A stretch of DNA of 64,000 nt from Streptomyces sp. NBC_00414 (lineage in GTDB: Bacteria; Actinomycetota; Actinomycetes; Streptomycetales; Streptomycetaceae): positions 930,001 through 994,000 of the forward strand of contig NZ_CP107935.1 in assembly GCF_036038375.1 (NCBI RefSeq). Direction: 5' to 3'. The notes beneath the pieces were generated by a model. The model worked only from the letters and a program-made list of their open reading frames with translations. It was not told the origin of the DNA and did not search any database. Below, one piece after another: positions 44,007 to 53,976 of the stretch. Position 1 is the stretch's first letter; each line of letters begins with the position of its first letter. Position numbers and translations under genes: made by a program.

Positions 44007-45380
44007 ATGCCCATGCGGGACCGCACGCCGCACACCTCCCCGCCCGCTCCGTCCCGGCGCCGCGTGCTGCGCGGCACCCTGTCGCTCGGAGCCGTCGCGG
44101 CCTCCGCCGCGGCCCTCGGCGGCTGTGACAGCACCCTCGCTCAGGGATTCACCGGCGGGTCGCCCTCCCCGTCACGGCTGAACTTCTGGAATCCCTTCAC
44201 CGGTGGTGACGGCGAGCGCCTGCTCGCGATGCAGGCCGCCTACCGGTCCCGGCACCGGGCGACGGACCTGAAGTCGGCGACCTTCGTGTGGGGCAACCCC
44301 TACTACACCAAGCTCACGCTGGCGACGCTCGGCGACCGGCCGCCGCAGGTCGCCATCAGCCACCTGTCGAAGGTGCCCACGCTCGCCGAGGCGGGCCTGC
44401 TCACCGAGATCCAGCCGGCCGATCTGGCCCGGCACGGACTGACCGAGGACAAGTTCGATCCGCGGCCTTGGAAGAAGTCCCAGCTGGACGGCAAGCTGTA
44501 CGCCATCCCGCTCGACACCCACCCCTTCGTCCTCTACTTCCGTACCGACATCGCCGAGAAGGCCGGACTGCTCGACGGCAAGGGACGGTTGACGGACGTG
44601 GACGGGCCCGACGCGTTCATCGACGCCCTGCGCGCCGCGAAGGAAGTGACCGGCGAGTGGGGCGGTTCGATCGCCTCGGTGAAGGACGCCTCGACGCAGT
44701 TCCGGCTCTTCTGGTCCTTCTACCGGCAGATCAGCGGTGGCGATCTCGTCGCCGACCAGGGCAAGAAGGTCGTCATCGACACGGAGGCCGCGGCCGAGGC
44801 CCTCGCGTACATCCGCCGCCTCACCCAGGAGAAGGTGGTGCCCACGACCACCGACAGCCCGGGTGCCATCACCATGCTCACCACCGGCAAGGCCGGCTTC
44901 CTGATGGACGGTGTCTGGCAGGTCCTCACGGTCCAGGGCTCGAAGGTGAAGTTCGACATGCGGCCCCTGCCGCGGATCTTCGACGACGCGCCCTACGCCT
45001 GCGCCGCCGACTCGCACTCCCTGGTCCTGCCCAAGGCACCCTCCGCCTCGGCCCAGCGTCTCGATCTCTCCCTCGGGTTCGTCGCCTCCCTGCTCGCTTC
45101 CAGCGAGATGTGGGCGGAGGGCGGACACATCCCCGCCTGGCTGCCGACCCAGCGGTCGGCCTCCTACAAGGCCCTCGAACCGCAGTCGCACTACGCCGCT
45201 GCCGCCGACGGGGCCGCCTACGACCCGGCCGCCTGGTACGGCGGCGCGGGCAGCAGCCTGCAGATCGTCATCGGCGACGCCGTGACCTCCGTGTTCACCG
45301 GCGCCACCAGCCCCACGGCCGGCGCCGCCCGGATGAAGCGCGAACTGCGCGAACTGGCCGACCGGCCTTCACCGGTGTAG
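44007..45380 (+). CDS. Sugar ABC transporter substrate-binding lipoprotein
   Basis: The 457-residue extracellular binding protein belongs to the MalE-like family. Its signal has a twin-arginine-like start (SRRRVLRGTLSLGAVAASAAALGGC) and a lipobox ending in LGGC, so it should be exported folded and then lipid-anchored. Conserved segments are LNFWNPFTGGDGERLLAMQAAY, GKLYAIPLDTHPFVLYFRTDIAEKAGL and GKAGFLMDGVWQ. AAGGA lies upstream of the ATG at 44007; a second ATG at 44013 is possible. It is the first gene of the operon and would capture arabino-oligosaccharides, inferred from context. Confidence 0.9.
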   Translation: MPMRDRTPHTSPPAPSRRRVLRGTLSLGAVAASAAALGGCDSTLAQGFTGGSPSPSRLNFWNPFTGGDGERLLAMQAAYRSRHRATDLKSATFVWGNPYYTKLTLATLGDRPPQVAISHLSKVPTLAEAGLLTEIQPADLARHGLTEDKFDPRPWKKSQLDGKLYAIPLDTHPFVLYFRTDIAEKAGLLDGKGRLTDVDGPDAFIDALRAAKEVTGEWGGSIASVKDASTQFRLFWSFYRQISGGDLVADQGKKVVIDTEAAAEALAYIRRLTQEKVVPTTTDSPGAITMLTTGKAGFLMDGVWQVLTVQGSKVKFDMRPLPRIFDDAPYACAADSHSLVLPKAPSASAQRLDLSLGFVASLLASSEMWAEGGHIPAWLPTQRSASYKALEPQSHYAAAADGAAYDPAAWYGGAGSSLQIVIGDAVTSVFTGATSPTAGAARMKRELRELADRPSPV

Positions 45381-45509
45381 CCCGCCACGCTCGGCTCCGC
45401 CGACTGCTGCCGCCGCTGACCGGTCGGCTGCCAACTGCTTCGATCCCGGCCCTCATCGGGCCCCCGTACGTCGTGAGATCCCGTATGTCCTGACTGAAAG
45501 GGCCGTCCC

Positions 45510-46418
45510 ATGGCCACGACAACCGCACCGACCAAGGCCCGAGGCAGAGGTGACCGCTGGGCCGGTCCGGGGATGCTGTTGCCCTTCTCCCTGTTCTACC
45601 TGCTCTTCCTGGTGGGGCCGCTGATCTACACCGTCGTGGCCGGCTTCTTCGAGACCAGCCTGCTCAAGTCGGGGCTCGGTGACTTCGCCGGTCTCTCCAA
45701 CTACGCGGCCGTGCTGGGCGACAGCGAGTTCTGGCGCACGCTCAAGAACACGCTGTGGTTCACCGTGCTGACCACCGTCCCGCTGGTGCTGCTCAGTCTG
45801 GTCCTCGCGATCCTCGCCGACCGCTTCGTCCGCGGCCGCTGGTTCTTCCGCTTCGCCTTCTTCGCGCCGTTCGTGCTGCCCTCGGCGGTCGTCGCGCTCA
45901 TGTTCACCTTCATCTACGCGGACCAGGTGGGCCTCGCCCAGCAGGCCGCGAAGCTCGTCGGCGTGGACACCCCGCCGTCCTGGCTCGGCGATCCGGACTG
46001 GGCGATGATCTCCATCGCCGCCGCCACCGTGTGGTGGACGCTCGGCTTCAACTTCGTCCTGTACCTGGCCGGTCTGCAGGACATCCCGCGTTCCGTGCAC
46101 GAGGCCGCGGCCATCGACGGAGCCGGGCCCTGGCAGCGCATCCGCCATGTGGTCGTGCCGATGCTCGGCCGCACCACGACCCTCGTCACGGTCCTCCAGG
46201 TGGTCGCCTCCCTGAAGGTCTTCGACCAGATCTACATGCTGACCAACGGCGGCCCCGACGGAAGCACCAGGCCGTCCCTGCAGCTCATCTACGACACGGG
46301 CTTCGTCGAAGGCCGCGTCGGCTACGCGTCGACGGTCTCGCTGCTGCTCTTCGTGGTGATCCTGCTGGTCTCGCTCGTCTGGTTCGCTCTCGTCCGCCGC
46401 GCCGAGAAGGAGCGCTGA
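45510..46418 (+). CDS. Sugar ABC transporter permease (MalF-like)
   Basis: The 302-residue inner-membrane permease has six hydrophobic helices. The first is FSLFYLLFLVGPLIYTVVAGFF. The EAA loop VHEAAAIDGAGPWQRIRHVVVPML contacts the ATPase. It belongs to the MalF/UgpA-type carbohydrate uptake family. AAAGGG precedes the ATG. It follows the binding-protein gene after 129 bases. The second permease begins two bases after its stop. Confidence 0.94.
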   Translation: MATTTAPTKARGRGDRWAGPGMLLPFSLFYLLFLVGPLIYTVVAGFFETSLLKSGLGDFAGLSNYAAVLGDSEFWRTLKNTLWFTVLTTVPLVLLSLVLAILADRFVRGRWFFRFAFFAPFVLPSAVVALMFTFIYADQVGLAQQAAKLVGVDTPPSWLGDPDWAMISIAAATVWWTLGFNFVLYLAGLQDIPRSVHEAAAIDGAGPWQRIRHVVVPMLGRTTTLVTVLQVVASLKVFDQIYMLTNGGPDGSTRPSLQLIYDTGFVEGRVGYASTVSLLLFVVILLVSLVWFALVRRAEKER

Positions 46419-46420
46419 TC

Positions 46421-47308
46421 ATGACCGCCACCGCCACACCTCCCGTGACCGAGCAGCGGACACCCGCGGCCGAGCCGCGTCGGAAGTACGACGCCGAGCG
46501 CCTGTTCAACCGGGTGGCCCTCGGAGTCCTCGTCGCCTTCTCGCTGCTGTGGCTGGTGCCGCTCGCCTGGGCGCTCGCCACCTCGATCAGGCCCTCGCAG
46601 GAGGTCATCACCGACCCCACCAGCTGGTTCACCGCCCACCCCACCCTCGCGGCGTACGGGGACCTGTTCGACGCGGGGAAGCTGCCCTACTGGTACGCGA
46701 ACAGCTTCATCACCTCGATCCTGACGACCGTGCTCACGGTGCTGGCCGGGTCGCTCGCCGCCTTCGCGCTCTCGCAGACCCGTTTCAGGGCGCGCCGCGC
46801 CGCGTTCGTGATGCTCCTCGCCGGGATCATGATCCCGGGACAGGTCCTCATGATCCCGCAGTTCCTGGCGCTCCAGTCGGCTGGCCTGCTCAACACGTAC
46901 TGGGGAGTGGTACTTCCCCAGGTACCCAACGTCGTCGCCGTGTTCGTCTTCAAGCAGTTCTTCGACGGCATCCCCAGGGAACTCATCGACGCGGCACGCG
47001 CGGACGGCGCGTCCTGGCTGCGCACGTACCGGCAGATCGTCATGCCCATCTCGCGTCCGGTGATCTCCGCCGTCACGATCTTCGTGTTCGTCGGCGTCTG
47101 GAACAACTTCCTGTGGCCCCTCCTGGTCGTCACCGACCCGGAGATGATGACCCTCCCCGTCGGGCTGACCTCCGTCCAGGACGTGTTCGGCGTCCCCTAC
47201 GCCCAGTTGATGGCCTCCGCCGTGCTCGGTGCCATCCCGCTGCTCGCCGTGTTCGCGCTGTTCCAGCGGCGCATCGTCGAGGGCATCGCCGGGACCGGCC
47301 TCAAGTAG
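46421..47308 (+). CDS. Sugar ABC transporter permease (MalG-like)
   Basis: The 295-residue partner permease has hydrophobic helices from VALGVLVAFSLLWLVPLAWALA onwards. The EAA loop is PRELIDAARADGASWLRTYRQIVMPIS. The final helix is MASAVLGAIPLLAVFALFQRRIVEGIAGTGLK, the usual MalG-type end. AAGGAG is located in the end of the preceding gene. No ATPase gene is adjacent. In Streptomyces such importers usually share the MsiK ATPase encoded elsewhere. Confidence 0.94.
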   Translation: MTATATPPVTEQRTPAAEPRRKYDAERLFNRVALGVLVAFSLLWLVPLAWALATSIRPSQEVITDPTSWFTAHPTLAAYGDLFDAGKLPYWYANSFITSILTTVLTVLAGSLAAFALSQTRFRARRAAFVMLLAGIMIPGQVLMIPQFLALQSAGLLNTYWGVVLPQVPNVVAVFVFKQFFDGIPRELIDAARADGASWLRTYRQIVMPISRPVISAVTIFVFVGVWNNFLWPLLVVTDPEMMTLPVGLTSVQDVFGVPYAQLMASAVLGAIPLLAVFALFQRRIVEGIAGTGLK

Positions 47309-47352
47309 CCCCACCAGCACATCAGTTCACACCCCCTGAGAAAGGCTCCAGC

Positions 47353-48870
47353 ATGCCGCACACCGCACGGTTCACCGTCGACCCCGAGTTCACCGTCGGG
47401 GAGGTGGACCCGCGCCTGTACGGATCCTTCGTCGAGCACATGGGCCGCTGCGTCTACACCGGCATCTACGAGCCGGAGCACCCCTCGGCGGACGCCGCCG
47501 GCTTCCGTACGGACGTCGCCGACCTGGTACGGGAACTCGGTACGGGCCTGGTCCGCTATCCCGGAGGCAACTTCGTCTCCGGCTACCACTGGGAGGACGG
47601 CGTCGGCCCGGCCTCCGAGCGGCCGCGCCGGCTCGACCTGGCCTGGCGCTCCATCGAGACCAACCAGGTGGGCACCAACGAGTTCCTCACCTGGGCCAAG
47701 CAGCACGGTCTCGACCCGATGATGGCGGTCAACCTCGGCACCCGCGGCATCGACGCGGCCCGCGCCCTGGTGGAGTACTGCAACCAGCCCGGCGGCACCG
47801 CCTGGTCCGATCTGCGGATCAAGCACGGCTACTCCGAACCCCATGACGTCAAGCTGTGGTGCCTGGGCAACGAGATGGACGGTCCCTGGCAGACCGGCCA
47901 CAAGACGGCCACCGAGTACGGCAGGCTCGCGGCCGAGACCGGCAAGGCGATGCGCCAGGTCGACCCGTCCATCGAGCTGGTCGCCTGCGGCAGCTCGAAC
48001 GCGGCCATGCCGACCTTCGGCACCTGGGAGCGCGAGGTCCTGGAGCAGACGTACGACGAGGTCGACTACCTCTCCCTGCACGCCTATTACGAGGAGTTCG
48101 ACGGCGACCGCGCCAGCTTCCTGGCCTCCGGGGCGCACATGGACCAGTACATCCGCGACGTGGTCGCCACCGCGGACCACGTACGGGCCGCGCGCGGGGC
48201 CAAGAAGCACATCAGGCTCTCGTTCGACGAGTGGAACGTCTGGTACGCCGCCCGCTTCGTCGGCGAGCGCAATCTGGAGACCGCCGAGACACCCCGGCTG
48301 ATCGAGGACACCTACAGCGTGACCGACGCCGTCGTCGTCGGCTCGCTGCTCATCACGCTCCTGCGCAACGCCGACCGGGTGGCCATCGCCTGCCTGGCCC
48401 AGCTGGTCAACGTCATCGCCCCGATCCGCAGCGAGCCGGGCGGCCCGAGCTGGCGGCAGACCATCTTCCACCCCTTCGCCCAGGCTGCCCGGTTCGCCAC
48501 CGGCAGGGTGCTGCGCACCGAGGTCACCGGGTCCCGTATCGACACCCCGCGGCACGGCGACGTGTCGGCGCTCGACACGGTGGTGACGTACGACGAGGAG
48601 AGCGGCGCGGTGACCGTCCTCGCCGTCAACCGCGGTCAGGAGCAGTCCCTGAACCTGCGGGCCGAGCTGCGCGGTCCGCTGGCCGGCTACCGGGTCCTTG
48701 AGCACCTAGTCCTGGCCGACCAGGACCCGGACGCCGTGAACACCCAGGCGGACCCGAACCGCGTGACCCCGCGCGCCGACGGCGGAGCCGAGGTCTCGGC
48801 CGACGGCGCACTGGAGGCGGAGCTGGCCCCGGTGTCCTGGAACGTCATCCGCCTGACACCTGCTGCCTGA
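47353..48870 (+). CDS. Alpha-L-arabinofuranosidase, GH51
   Basis: The 505-residue GH51 enzyme releases terminal arabinofuranose from arabinan, arabinoxylan or imported oligosaccharides. The (beta/alpha)8 barrel has acid/base Glu174 in WCLGNEMDGPWQ and nucleophile Glu293 in RLSFDEWNVWYA. FVEHMGRCVYTGIYEP and LVRYPGGNFVSGYHWEDGVGP are also diagnostic. A C-terminal beta domain ends APVSWNVIRL. There is no signal peptide, so it acts inside the cell on sugars brought in by the importer. It lies 44 bases downstream of the MalG-like gene in the same operon. Confidence 0.96.
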   Translation: MPHTARFTVDPEFTVGEVDPRLYGSFVEHMGRCVYTGIYEPEHPSADAAGFRTDVADLVRELGTGLVRYPGGNFVSGYHWEDGVGPASERPRRLDLAWRSIETNQVGTNEFLTWAKQHGLDPMMAVNLGTRGIDAARALVEYCNQPGGTAWSDLRIKHGYSEPHDVKLWCLGNEMDGPWQTGHKTATEYGRLAAETGKAMRQVDPSIELVACGSSNAAMPTFGTWEREVLEQTYDEVDYLSLHAYYEEFDGDRASFLASGAHMDQYIRDVVATADHVRAARGAKKHIRLSFDEWNVWYAARFVGERNLETAETPRLIEDTYSVTDAVVVGSLLITLLRNADRVAIACLAQLVNVIAPIRSEPGGPSWRQTIFHPFAQAARFATGRVLRTEVTGSRIDTPRHGDVSALDTVVTYDEESGAVTVLAVNRGQEQSLNLRAELRGPLAGYRVLEHLVLADQDPDAVNTQADPNRVTPRADGGAEVSADGALEAELAPVSWNVIRLTPAA

Positions 48871-48961
48871 CGCGTGACCCCTGCGTACGCCCCCGCCGTG
48901 TGACGTCATCCCGACGTCATCGACCGAACAGATCCGACCCCCACCCCATCGGGAGAATCTG

Positions 48962-50158
48962 ATGTCGGCAAGACCCCGTACCCCCATACCCCCACTGCGC
49001 CTGGCCGCTCTCGTCTCCGCGCTGCTGGCGCTTCTGGCGGCCCTGCTCACCGCACAGACCGGGACGGCCGGCGCGGCGACCGGCACCGTACTGCGCAACG
49101 ACACCGGCCTGTATCCCCGGGCCATCCGTCTCGCGCACAACGGGAGCGCCAACGGCCGCGTCCTGTCGTCGGTGGTCACGTTCTCCGGGAACAACGGACT
49201 CGGGACCGTCTACGAGAGCACCGACTCCGGCACGTCCTTCCGCCAGGTCGGCGCGGTCGCCGACCCGGAGGCGGCGGGCGGGCAGGGACTCTGCTGCTCC
49301 ACGCTCTTCGAACTCCCGCGGGCCATCGGCAGCCTGCCCGCCGGCACCCTGCTGTGGGCGGCCTCGGTCGGCCAGGACGAGACGAACCGGCGCATGGCCT
49401 TGCGCGTCTTCAAGAGCAACGACGTGGGACGCAGCTGGAGTTACCTGTCCACCATCGCCACCGCGGGCAGCACCGGGGGTCTGTGGGAGCCCGAGTTCTC
49501 CGTCGACGCCTCCGGGCAGCTGGTCGCCCACTATTCGGACGAGACCGACTCGGCCCACAGCCAGAAGCTGATGGCCGCGCGCACCTCGAACGGTACGACC
49601 TGGACCGGACACCGCGCCACCGTCGTCAGCCCCGTCGTCTCCGACCGCCCCGGGATGGCGGTCGTCCGCAAGCTCGGCAACGGCACCTACTTCATGTCGT
49701 ACGAGATCTGCTCGGCCCCCGGGCAGTACCAGTGCGTGGTGCACTACCGGACCTCGGCCGACGGCTGGGACTGGTCGAGCGGGCCGTTCCTCGGCATCCG
49801 GCCCGAGACGGCCGACGGCAAGTACTTCAAGCACGCCCCGACCGTCGCCTGGGCCCCTCAGGCCGGTAATCCACTGGGCCGGCTCTTCCTGATCGGCCAG
49901 GTCCTGTACAACAAGGACGGCAGCGTGGCCGCCGGCAACAACAAGACCGTCTGGGTCAACAGCGCGGGCGGCAGCGGAACTTGGCGGGAGATCCCGGCGC
50001 CCGTCACCGTCGAGTCGACCGTCGTCGACTACTGCCCCAACTACAGCTCGGCCCTGCTGCCGTCGGCGGACGGCAACAGCCTGCTGGAGATTGCCACCGA
50101 CTGGTCCAATGGCATATGCAAACCGTACTTCGCCACGAAGTCCGTACCGTCGTCCTGA
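48962..50158 (+). CDS. Secreted sialidase-fold protein, candidate GH93 exo-arabinanase
   Basis: The 398-residue secreted protein has a signal peptide (RLAALVSALLALLAALLTAQTGTAGAA) followed by a six-bladed propeller. Repeated blade strands include VYESTDSGTSFRQV, VFKSNDVGRSWSYL and YRTSADGWDWSSGPF, with Asp-box-like turns (STDSGTSF, SNDVGRSW). Sequences like LYPRAIRLAHNG, LWEPEFSV (Glu176/178) and MSYEICSAPGQ are in places where GH93 exo-arabinanases have their catalytic glutamates, as I recall. Sialidase lacks support, since no FRIP arginine motif is seen. Context next to GH51 argues for arabinan. It would release arabinobiose outside for import. Confidence 0.7.
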   Translation: MSARPRTPIPPLRLAALVSALLALLAALLTAQTGTAGAATGTVLRNDTGLYPRAIRLAHNGSANGRVLSSVVTFSGNNGLGTVYESTDSGTSFRQVGAVADPEAAGGQGLCCSTLFELPRAIGSLPAGTLLWAASVGQDETNRRMALRVFKSNDVGRSWSYLSTIATAGSTGGLWEPEFSVDASGQLVAHYSDETDSAHSQKLMAARTSNGTTWTGHRATVVSPVVSDRPGMAVVRKLGNGTYFMSYEICSAPGQYQCVVHYRTSADGWDWSSGPFLGIRPETADGKYFKHAPTVAWAPQAGNPLGRLFLIGQVLYNKDGSVAAGNNKTVWVNSAGGSGTWREIPAPVTVESTVVDYCPNYSSALLPSADGNSLLEIATDWSNGICKPYFATKSVPSS

Positions 50159-50175
50159 GCCTTTGACCGCATGGC

Positions 50176-50216
50176 CTGTGGGCCGACCGCGACAACGCGT
50201 AGCGGTCGGCCCACAG
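50176..50216 (+). terminator. Terminator ending the arabinan operon
   Basis: A perfect 15-base stem (CTGTGGGCCGACCGC / GCGGTCGGCCCACAG) with an eleven-base loop lies 18 bases after the stop of the propeller gene and is followed by CTGTTCTG. It separates the operon from the cytochrome P450 gene. Confidence 0.87.
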
Positions 50217-50362
50217 CTGTTCTGTGCCCGGGCCTGCTCCCCTACCCCGCTCCACCGTCCGTCACGCGTGGTAAAGACCACTCGACGTTCCGGAATGCAA
50301 TCGCGCCCGAGATGGGCATGAATATACGCGCCCGTGAACGTTGTGAAGGAGCACTGATCCCC

Positions 50363-51748
50363 GTGACGGTCGCCACGCCTCCCCCCATTCCCAGAGCGGC
50401 GGGATCCCTCCCGCTGCTGGGCCACGCGATACAGCTCATGCGCGACAACCTCGGCTTCATCGCCTCACTCCGCGAGACGTACGGTCCCGTGGTCGAGATA
50501 ACCCTTCAGCCCGGCACCCGCACCCTCATCGTCCAGGACCCCGCACTGATCCGCACCATGCTCGTGGACCTCGGCCCCAGCCTCGACAAGGGCCGCTTCT
50601 TCGAGAAGATGGGCCAGCTCCTGGGCGACAGCGTGGTCACCGCGGCCGGCCAGGAACACGTGCGCAAACGCCGCCAGTTGCAGCCGGCGTTCACCCACAC
50701 CGAGATCGCCCGGTACGTCGACATCATGCGCGACGAGGCGAGCGAGGCCGTCTCCCTCTGGAGACCCGGCCAGGTCGTCGACATCCGCGAGGCGATGGTC
50801 AAGCTCTCCCTCGACATGCTCACCAAGACCGTCTTCTCGGGCAGCCTCGACGAGGAAACGTTCCTGCGACTGCGCGGGGATCTGTCCGTGGTCATGAACG
50901 GCGTCGGGGCGCGCGTCATGCTGCCCGACTGGGCCGAGCGGCTGCCCCTGCCGTTCAACCGCCGCTTCGCCGAGGCCCGCGACGGCGTCCGCGCCACCGT
51001 CGACGCGGCGCTCGACCGGCTGCGGGCCTCCGGTCACGACACCGGTGACATGCTGTCGATGCTGCTGCGCGCCCAGGACGACGAGACCGGTGAGCACCTG
51101 ACCGGGGACCAGATCTGCTCCGAGATCCTCACGCTCGCCGTGGCCGGCACCGAGACCACGGCGTCCGTACTGTCATGGGTGCTGTACGAACTCGCCCGCG
51201 ACCACGACATCGAGGCCCGGGTCCAGGCCGAACTCGCGGAGGTACTGGGCGGTCGGCCGGTCACCTTCGACGACGTCATGCGGCTCCCCTACCTCAACCG
51301 CGTCATCACCGAGGCCCTGCGGCTGCATCACACGGGATGGCTCGTCACGCGCCGCACCGTCACGGACACCCGCCTCGGGGAGTGGACCGTGCCGGCCGGT
51401 ACGGAACTGGCCTACTGCCAGCACGCCCTGCACCGCGACCCCGAACTCTTCGCCGACCCCCTCGACTTCAACCCCGACCGCTGGCTGGACGACGCGCAGG
51501 CCCGGCTGCCCGCAGGGGCGTTCCTCCCCTTCGGGGCGGGCAGACACAAGTGCATCGGCGACCGGTTCGCACTCACCGAGCTGATCACCGCGATCGCGAC
51601 GATCACCCGCGAGGTACGGTTCGAGCTCGCGCCCGGCCAGATCGTCCGGCCCGTCGCCCGGGCCACCGTACGACCCAGGACCCTGCTGATGACCGTCAGC
51701 CCCCGGGAGGACGCCGGGCCCGAGCGGACCGATCCCGCCGGACCGTGA
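50363..51748 (+). CDS. Cytochrome P450
   Basis: The 461-residue soluble P450 has the I-helix oxygen-binding motif AGTETTAS, the K-helix EALRLHHTG (ExxR), the meander DFNPDRW and the heme loop FLPFGAGRHKCIGD with Cys397 as heme ligand. Its N-terminal PPPIPRAAGSLPLLGHAIQL resembles the proline-rich start of class II-like bacterial P450s such as those that oxidise terpenes in Streptomyces. No terpene synthase or ferredoxin gene is adjacent, so substrate and redox partner are unknown. AAGGAG lies upstream of the GTG at 50363. Confidence 0.94.
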   Translation: MTVATPPPIPRAAGSLPLLGHAIQLMRDNLGFIASLRETYGPVVEITLQPGTRTLIVQDPALIRTMLVDLGPSLDKGRFFEKMGQLLGDSVVTAAGQEHVRKRRQLQPAFTHTEIARYVDIMRDEASEAVSLWRPGQVVDIREAMVKLSLDMLTKTVFSGSLDEETFLRLRGDLSVVMNGVGARVMLPDWAERLPLPFNRRFAEARDGVRATVDAALDRLRASGHDTGDMLSMLLRAQDDETGEHLTGDQICSEILTLAVAGTETTASVLSWVLYELARDHDIEARVQAELAEVLGGRPVTFDDVMRLPYLNRVITEALRLHHTGWLVTRRTVTDTRLGEWTVPAGTELAYCQHALHRDPELFADPLDFNPDRWLDDAQARLPAGAFLPFGAGRHKCIGDRFALTELITAIATITREVRFELAPGQIVRPVARATVRPRTLLMTVSPREDAGPERTDPAGP

Positions 51749-51880
51749 ACTCCGTGACGAACATCCGCTTCCCACAGGGACGTTGGCGGGCCTCCCGTCA
51801 TGTGACGGATCGAGTGGTTTGAGCTCCTCGTACGTGTGAATGCCCTGGTTCCTCGTCGGCCGTGCGCCAAGCATGATCAC

Positions 51881-53965
51881 GTGAGTACACACGGCAAGAA
51901 CACACCGGACGTGACCAGTTCAGACCCGAGCATCCCGGGCAGCCCGAACAGGAGGAGCACGGACGCGTCGAGCGGACAGCAACGCACGTCAGACGCTGCG
52001 GACAACTCGCCTCCCTCACCCCGATCGCACGGCGCGCCGCCGACTCGGCGCGCCGTGGTCACCGTGACCGGCGCCACGGCTCTCGCCGCCGGTCTCACCG
52101 CCGCCACCGCCGTTCCCGCCACCGCGCTGAGTCCTGCCGCCGTACCGTCGGCGGCACCGGCCGCGGCGCCACCCGGCACCGATCCCGCGTCGTACACCAC
52201 GGTCGCCCGGGCCATCGTGGTCTTCGACAAGGACGACAAGTCCCTTGTCCCGACCTACCTGAAGGCCATCGAGAGCGGTCTGCCGCCGAGCGGGGCCAAG
52301 GCGTCAAAGCGGATCCTGATCGTCGGGGCCGGACCGGCCGGTCTGCTCGCCGCCGATCTCCTCAACCGGGTCGGCCACGACGTCGTCGTCATCGAGGCCA
52401 ACGACAACCGCGTCGGCGGCCGGATCAAGACCTTCCGCAAGGGCGGCCACGAGAACGGGGAACAGCCCTTCGCCGACCCGCTGCAGTACGCCGAGGCCGG
52501 GGCGATGCGGCTGCCCGAGAGCCATCCGCTGCTCATGGCGCTGATCAAGAAGTTCGACCTCGCGCGACAGGAGTTCCTGCTGGTCGACGTGGAGGTCGAC
52601 AACCCGACCAAGCGGGCCAACCGCACCTGGATGCACATCAACGGCGTCCACATGCGCCGCGCCGAGTACGAAGAGGACCCGGCGAAGATCAACGACACCT
52701 TCGGTGTCACGGGCCCCAACCGTACGAGGACGGCCGCCGCCATCCTCGCGGACGCCCTCGAACCCGCGCACACCCTCATCCGCGGCAAGGAGGGATCGGA
52801 GCTCGTCGACGGGTGGGTCAAGGTCCTCAAGCGGTACGGCCACTGGTCCATGTACCGGTACCTCACCGAGGTCGCCGCACTGGACACCAGGACCATCGAC
52901 CTCGTCGGCACCGTCCAGAACCTGACCTCACGGCTCCATCTCTCCTTTCTGCACAGCTTCCTGGGCAGCGCGTTGATCGACCCCAAGACCAAGTTCTGGG
53001 AGCTGAAGGGCGGCACCGCGAAGCTCGTCGACGCGCTGTACGCGCCGGTGAAGGGCAAGGTGCGGCTCGACAGGCGTGCCGTCCGCATCGAACGCGGCGA
53101 CGGCAAGGTGCGGGTGCACACCGTGTCCGAGGACTGCCAGACCGGCAAGGGCGGTGCCACGGAGGTCTTCGAGGGCGACGAGGTGATCGTCACCGTGCCC
53201 TTCTCCGGCTTGCGTCACGTGGCCTTCGACCCGCCGCTGACCTACGGCAAGCGCCGGGCCATCACGGAACTGCACTACGACGCCGCGACCAAGGTGCTGC
53301 TCGAGTTCTCCCAGCGCTGGTGGGAGTTCACCGAGGAGCAGTGGGAGGAGGAGCTGAACACCGTCGAGGACGGCCTTTACACCAAGTACAAGAGGGGCCG
53401 GGTCGAGGACGGCAGACACCTCGGCGCACACCGGAGCGTGCGGGATCTGGGGGTGACCGTGCCCGGCGAACTCAAGGAGTGCTTCAGCGCTTTCCGGCCC
53501 GCCGTGCACAGCGACCCCGAAGCAGCGCATGTCCGCGGCGGCGGCTCCGTGAGCGACAACGCCAACCGTTTCATGTTCTTCGAGCACGCCCATCCGATGG
53601 AGGGCAGCGACGGAGGCATCATTCTCGCCTCCTACAGCTGGTCCGACGACGCGCTGAAGTGGGACGCGTACGCCGACGAGGAGCGGTATCTGCGGGCGCT
53701 CGCCGGAGTGCAGGCCGTCTTCGGGCGGCGCTGCGAGGTGTTCTTCACGACCAAGTGCAAGACCCAGTCGTGGATGCGCGACCACTACGCCTACGGGGAG
53801 GCCTCGGTGCTCTTTCCGGGCCAGCACACCGAACTGTTCCCGGACATCCCCACCTCGGAGGGGCCCATTCATTTCGCGGGGTGCCACACGTCCATCAAGC
53901 CCGCCTGGATCGAGGGCGCCCTCGAATCCGCCGTGCGGACGGCGTTGAAGGTCCACACGGGCTGA
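51881..53965 (+). CDS. Exported L-amino-acid-oxidase-like flavoenzyme (L-glutamate oxidase family)
   Basis: The roughly 694-residue FAD enzyme resembles Streptomyces L-glutamate oxidase. The dinucleotide motif is [42 protein letters not shown]. Shared segments are [73 protein letters not shown] and the C-terminal [25 protein letters not shown]. The N-terminus is long, disordered and ends in a twin-arginine-like export signal ([29 protein letters not shown]). It would deaminate an amino acid with release of peroxide. GTG codons at 51836 and 51881 are both plausible starts. It follows the P450 on the same strand. Confidence 0.85.
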   Translation: MSTHGKNTPDVTSSDPSIPGSPNRRSTDASSGQQRTSDAADNSPPSPRSHGAPPTRRAVVTVTGATALAAGLTAATAVPATALSPAAVPSAAPAAAPPGTDPASYTTVARAIVVFDKDDKSLVPTYLKAIESGLPPSGAKASKRILIVGAGPAGLLAADLLNRVGHDVVVIEANDNRVGGRIKTFRKGGHENGEQPFADPLQYAEAGAMRLPESHPLLMALIKKFDLARQEFLLVDVEVDNPTKRANRTWMHINGVHMRRAEYEEDPAKINDTFGVTGPNRTRTAAAILADALEPAHTLIRGKEGSELVDGWVKVLKRYGHWSMYRYLTEVAALDTRTIDLVGTVQNLTSRLHLSFLHSFLGSALIDPKTKFWELKGGTAKLVDALYAPVKGKVRLDRRAVRIERGDGKVRVHTVSEDCQTGKGGATEVFEGDEVIVTVPFSGLRHVAFDPPLTYGKRRAITELHYDAATKVLLEFSQRWWEFTEEQWEEELNTVEDGLYTKYKRGRVEDGRHLGAHRSVRDLGVTVPGELKECFSAFRPAVHSDPEAAHVRGGGSVSDNANRFMFFEHAHPMEGSDGGIILASYSWSDDALKWDAYADEERYLRALAGVQAVFGRRCEVFFTTKCKTQSWMRDHYAYGEASVLFPGQHTELFPDIPTSEGPIHFAGCHTSIKPAWIEGALESAVRTALKVHTG

Positions 53966-53976
53966 CGGGACCCGGT

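Noticed and set aside
48962..50158. Sialidase assignment for the secreted propeller
   Set aside because: Asp-box-like turns exist, but the arginine triad and FRIP motif are not visible, and the neighbourhood is for arabinan.
50363..51748. P450 as part of a terpene gene cluster
   Set aside because: The sequence type fits, but no terpene synthase, prenyltransferase or ferredoxin gene is found in the window.
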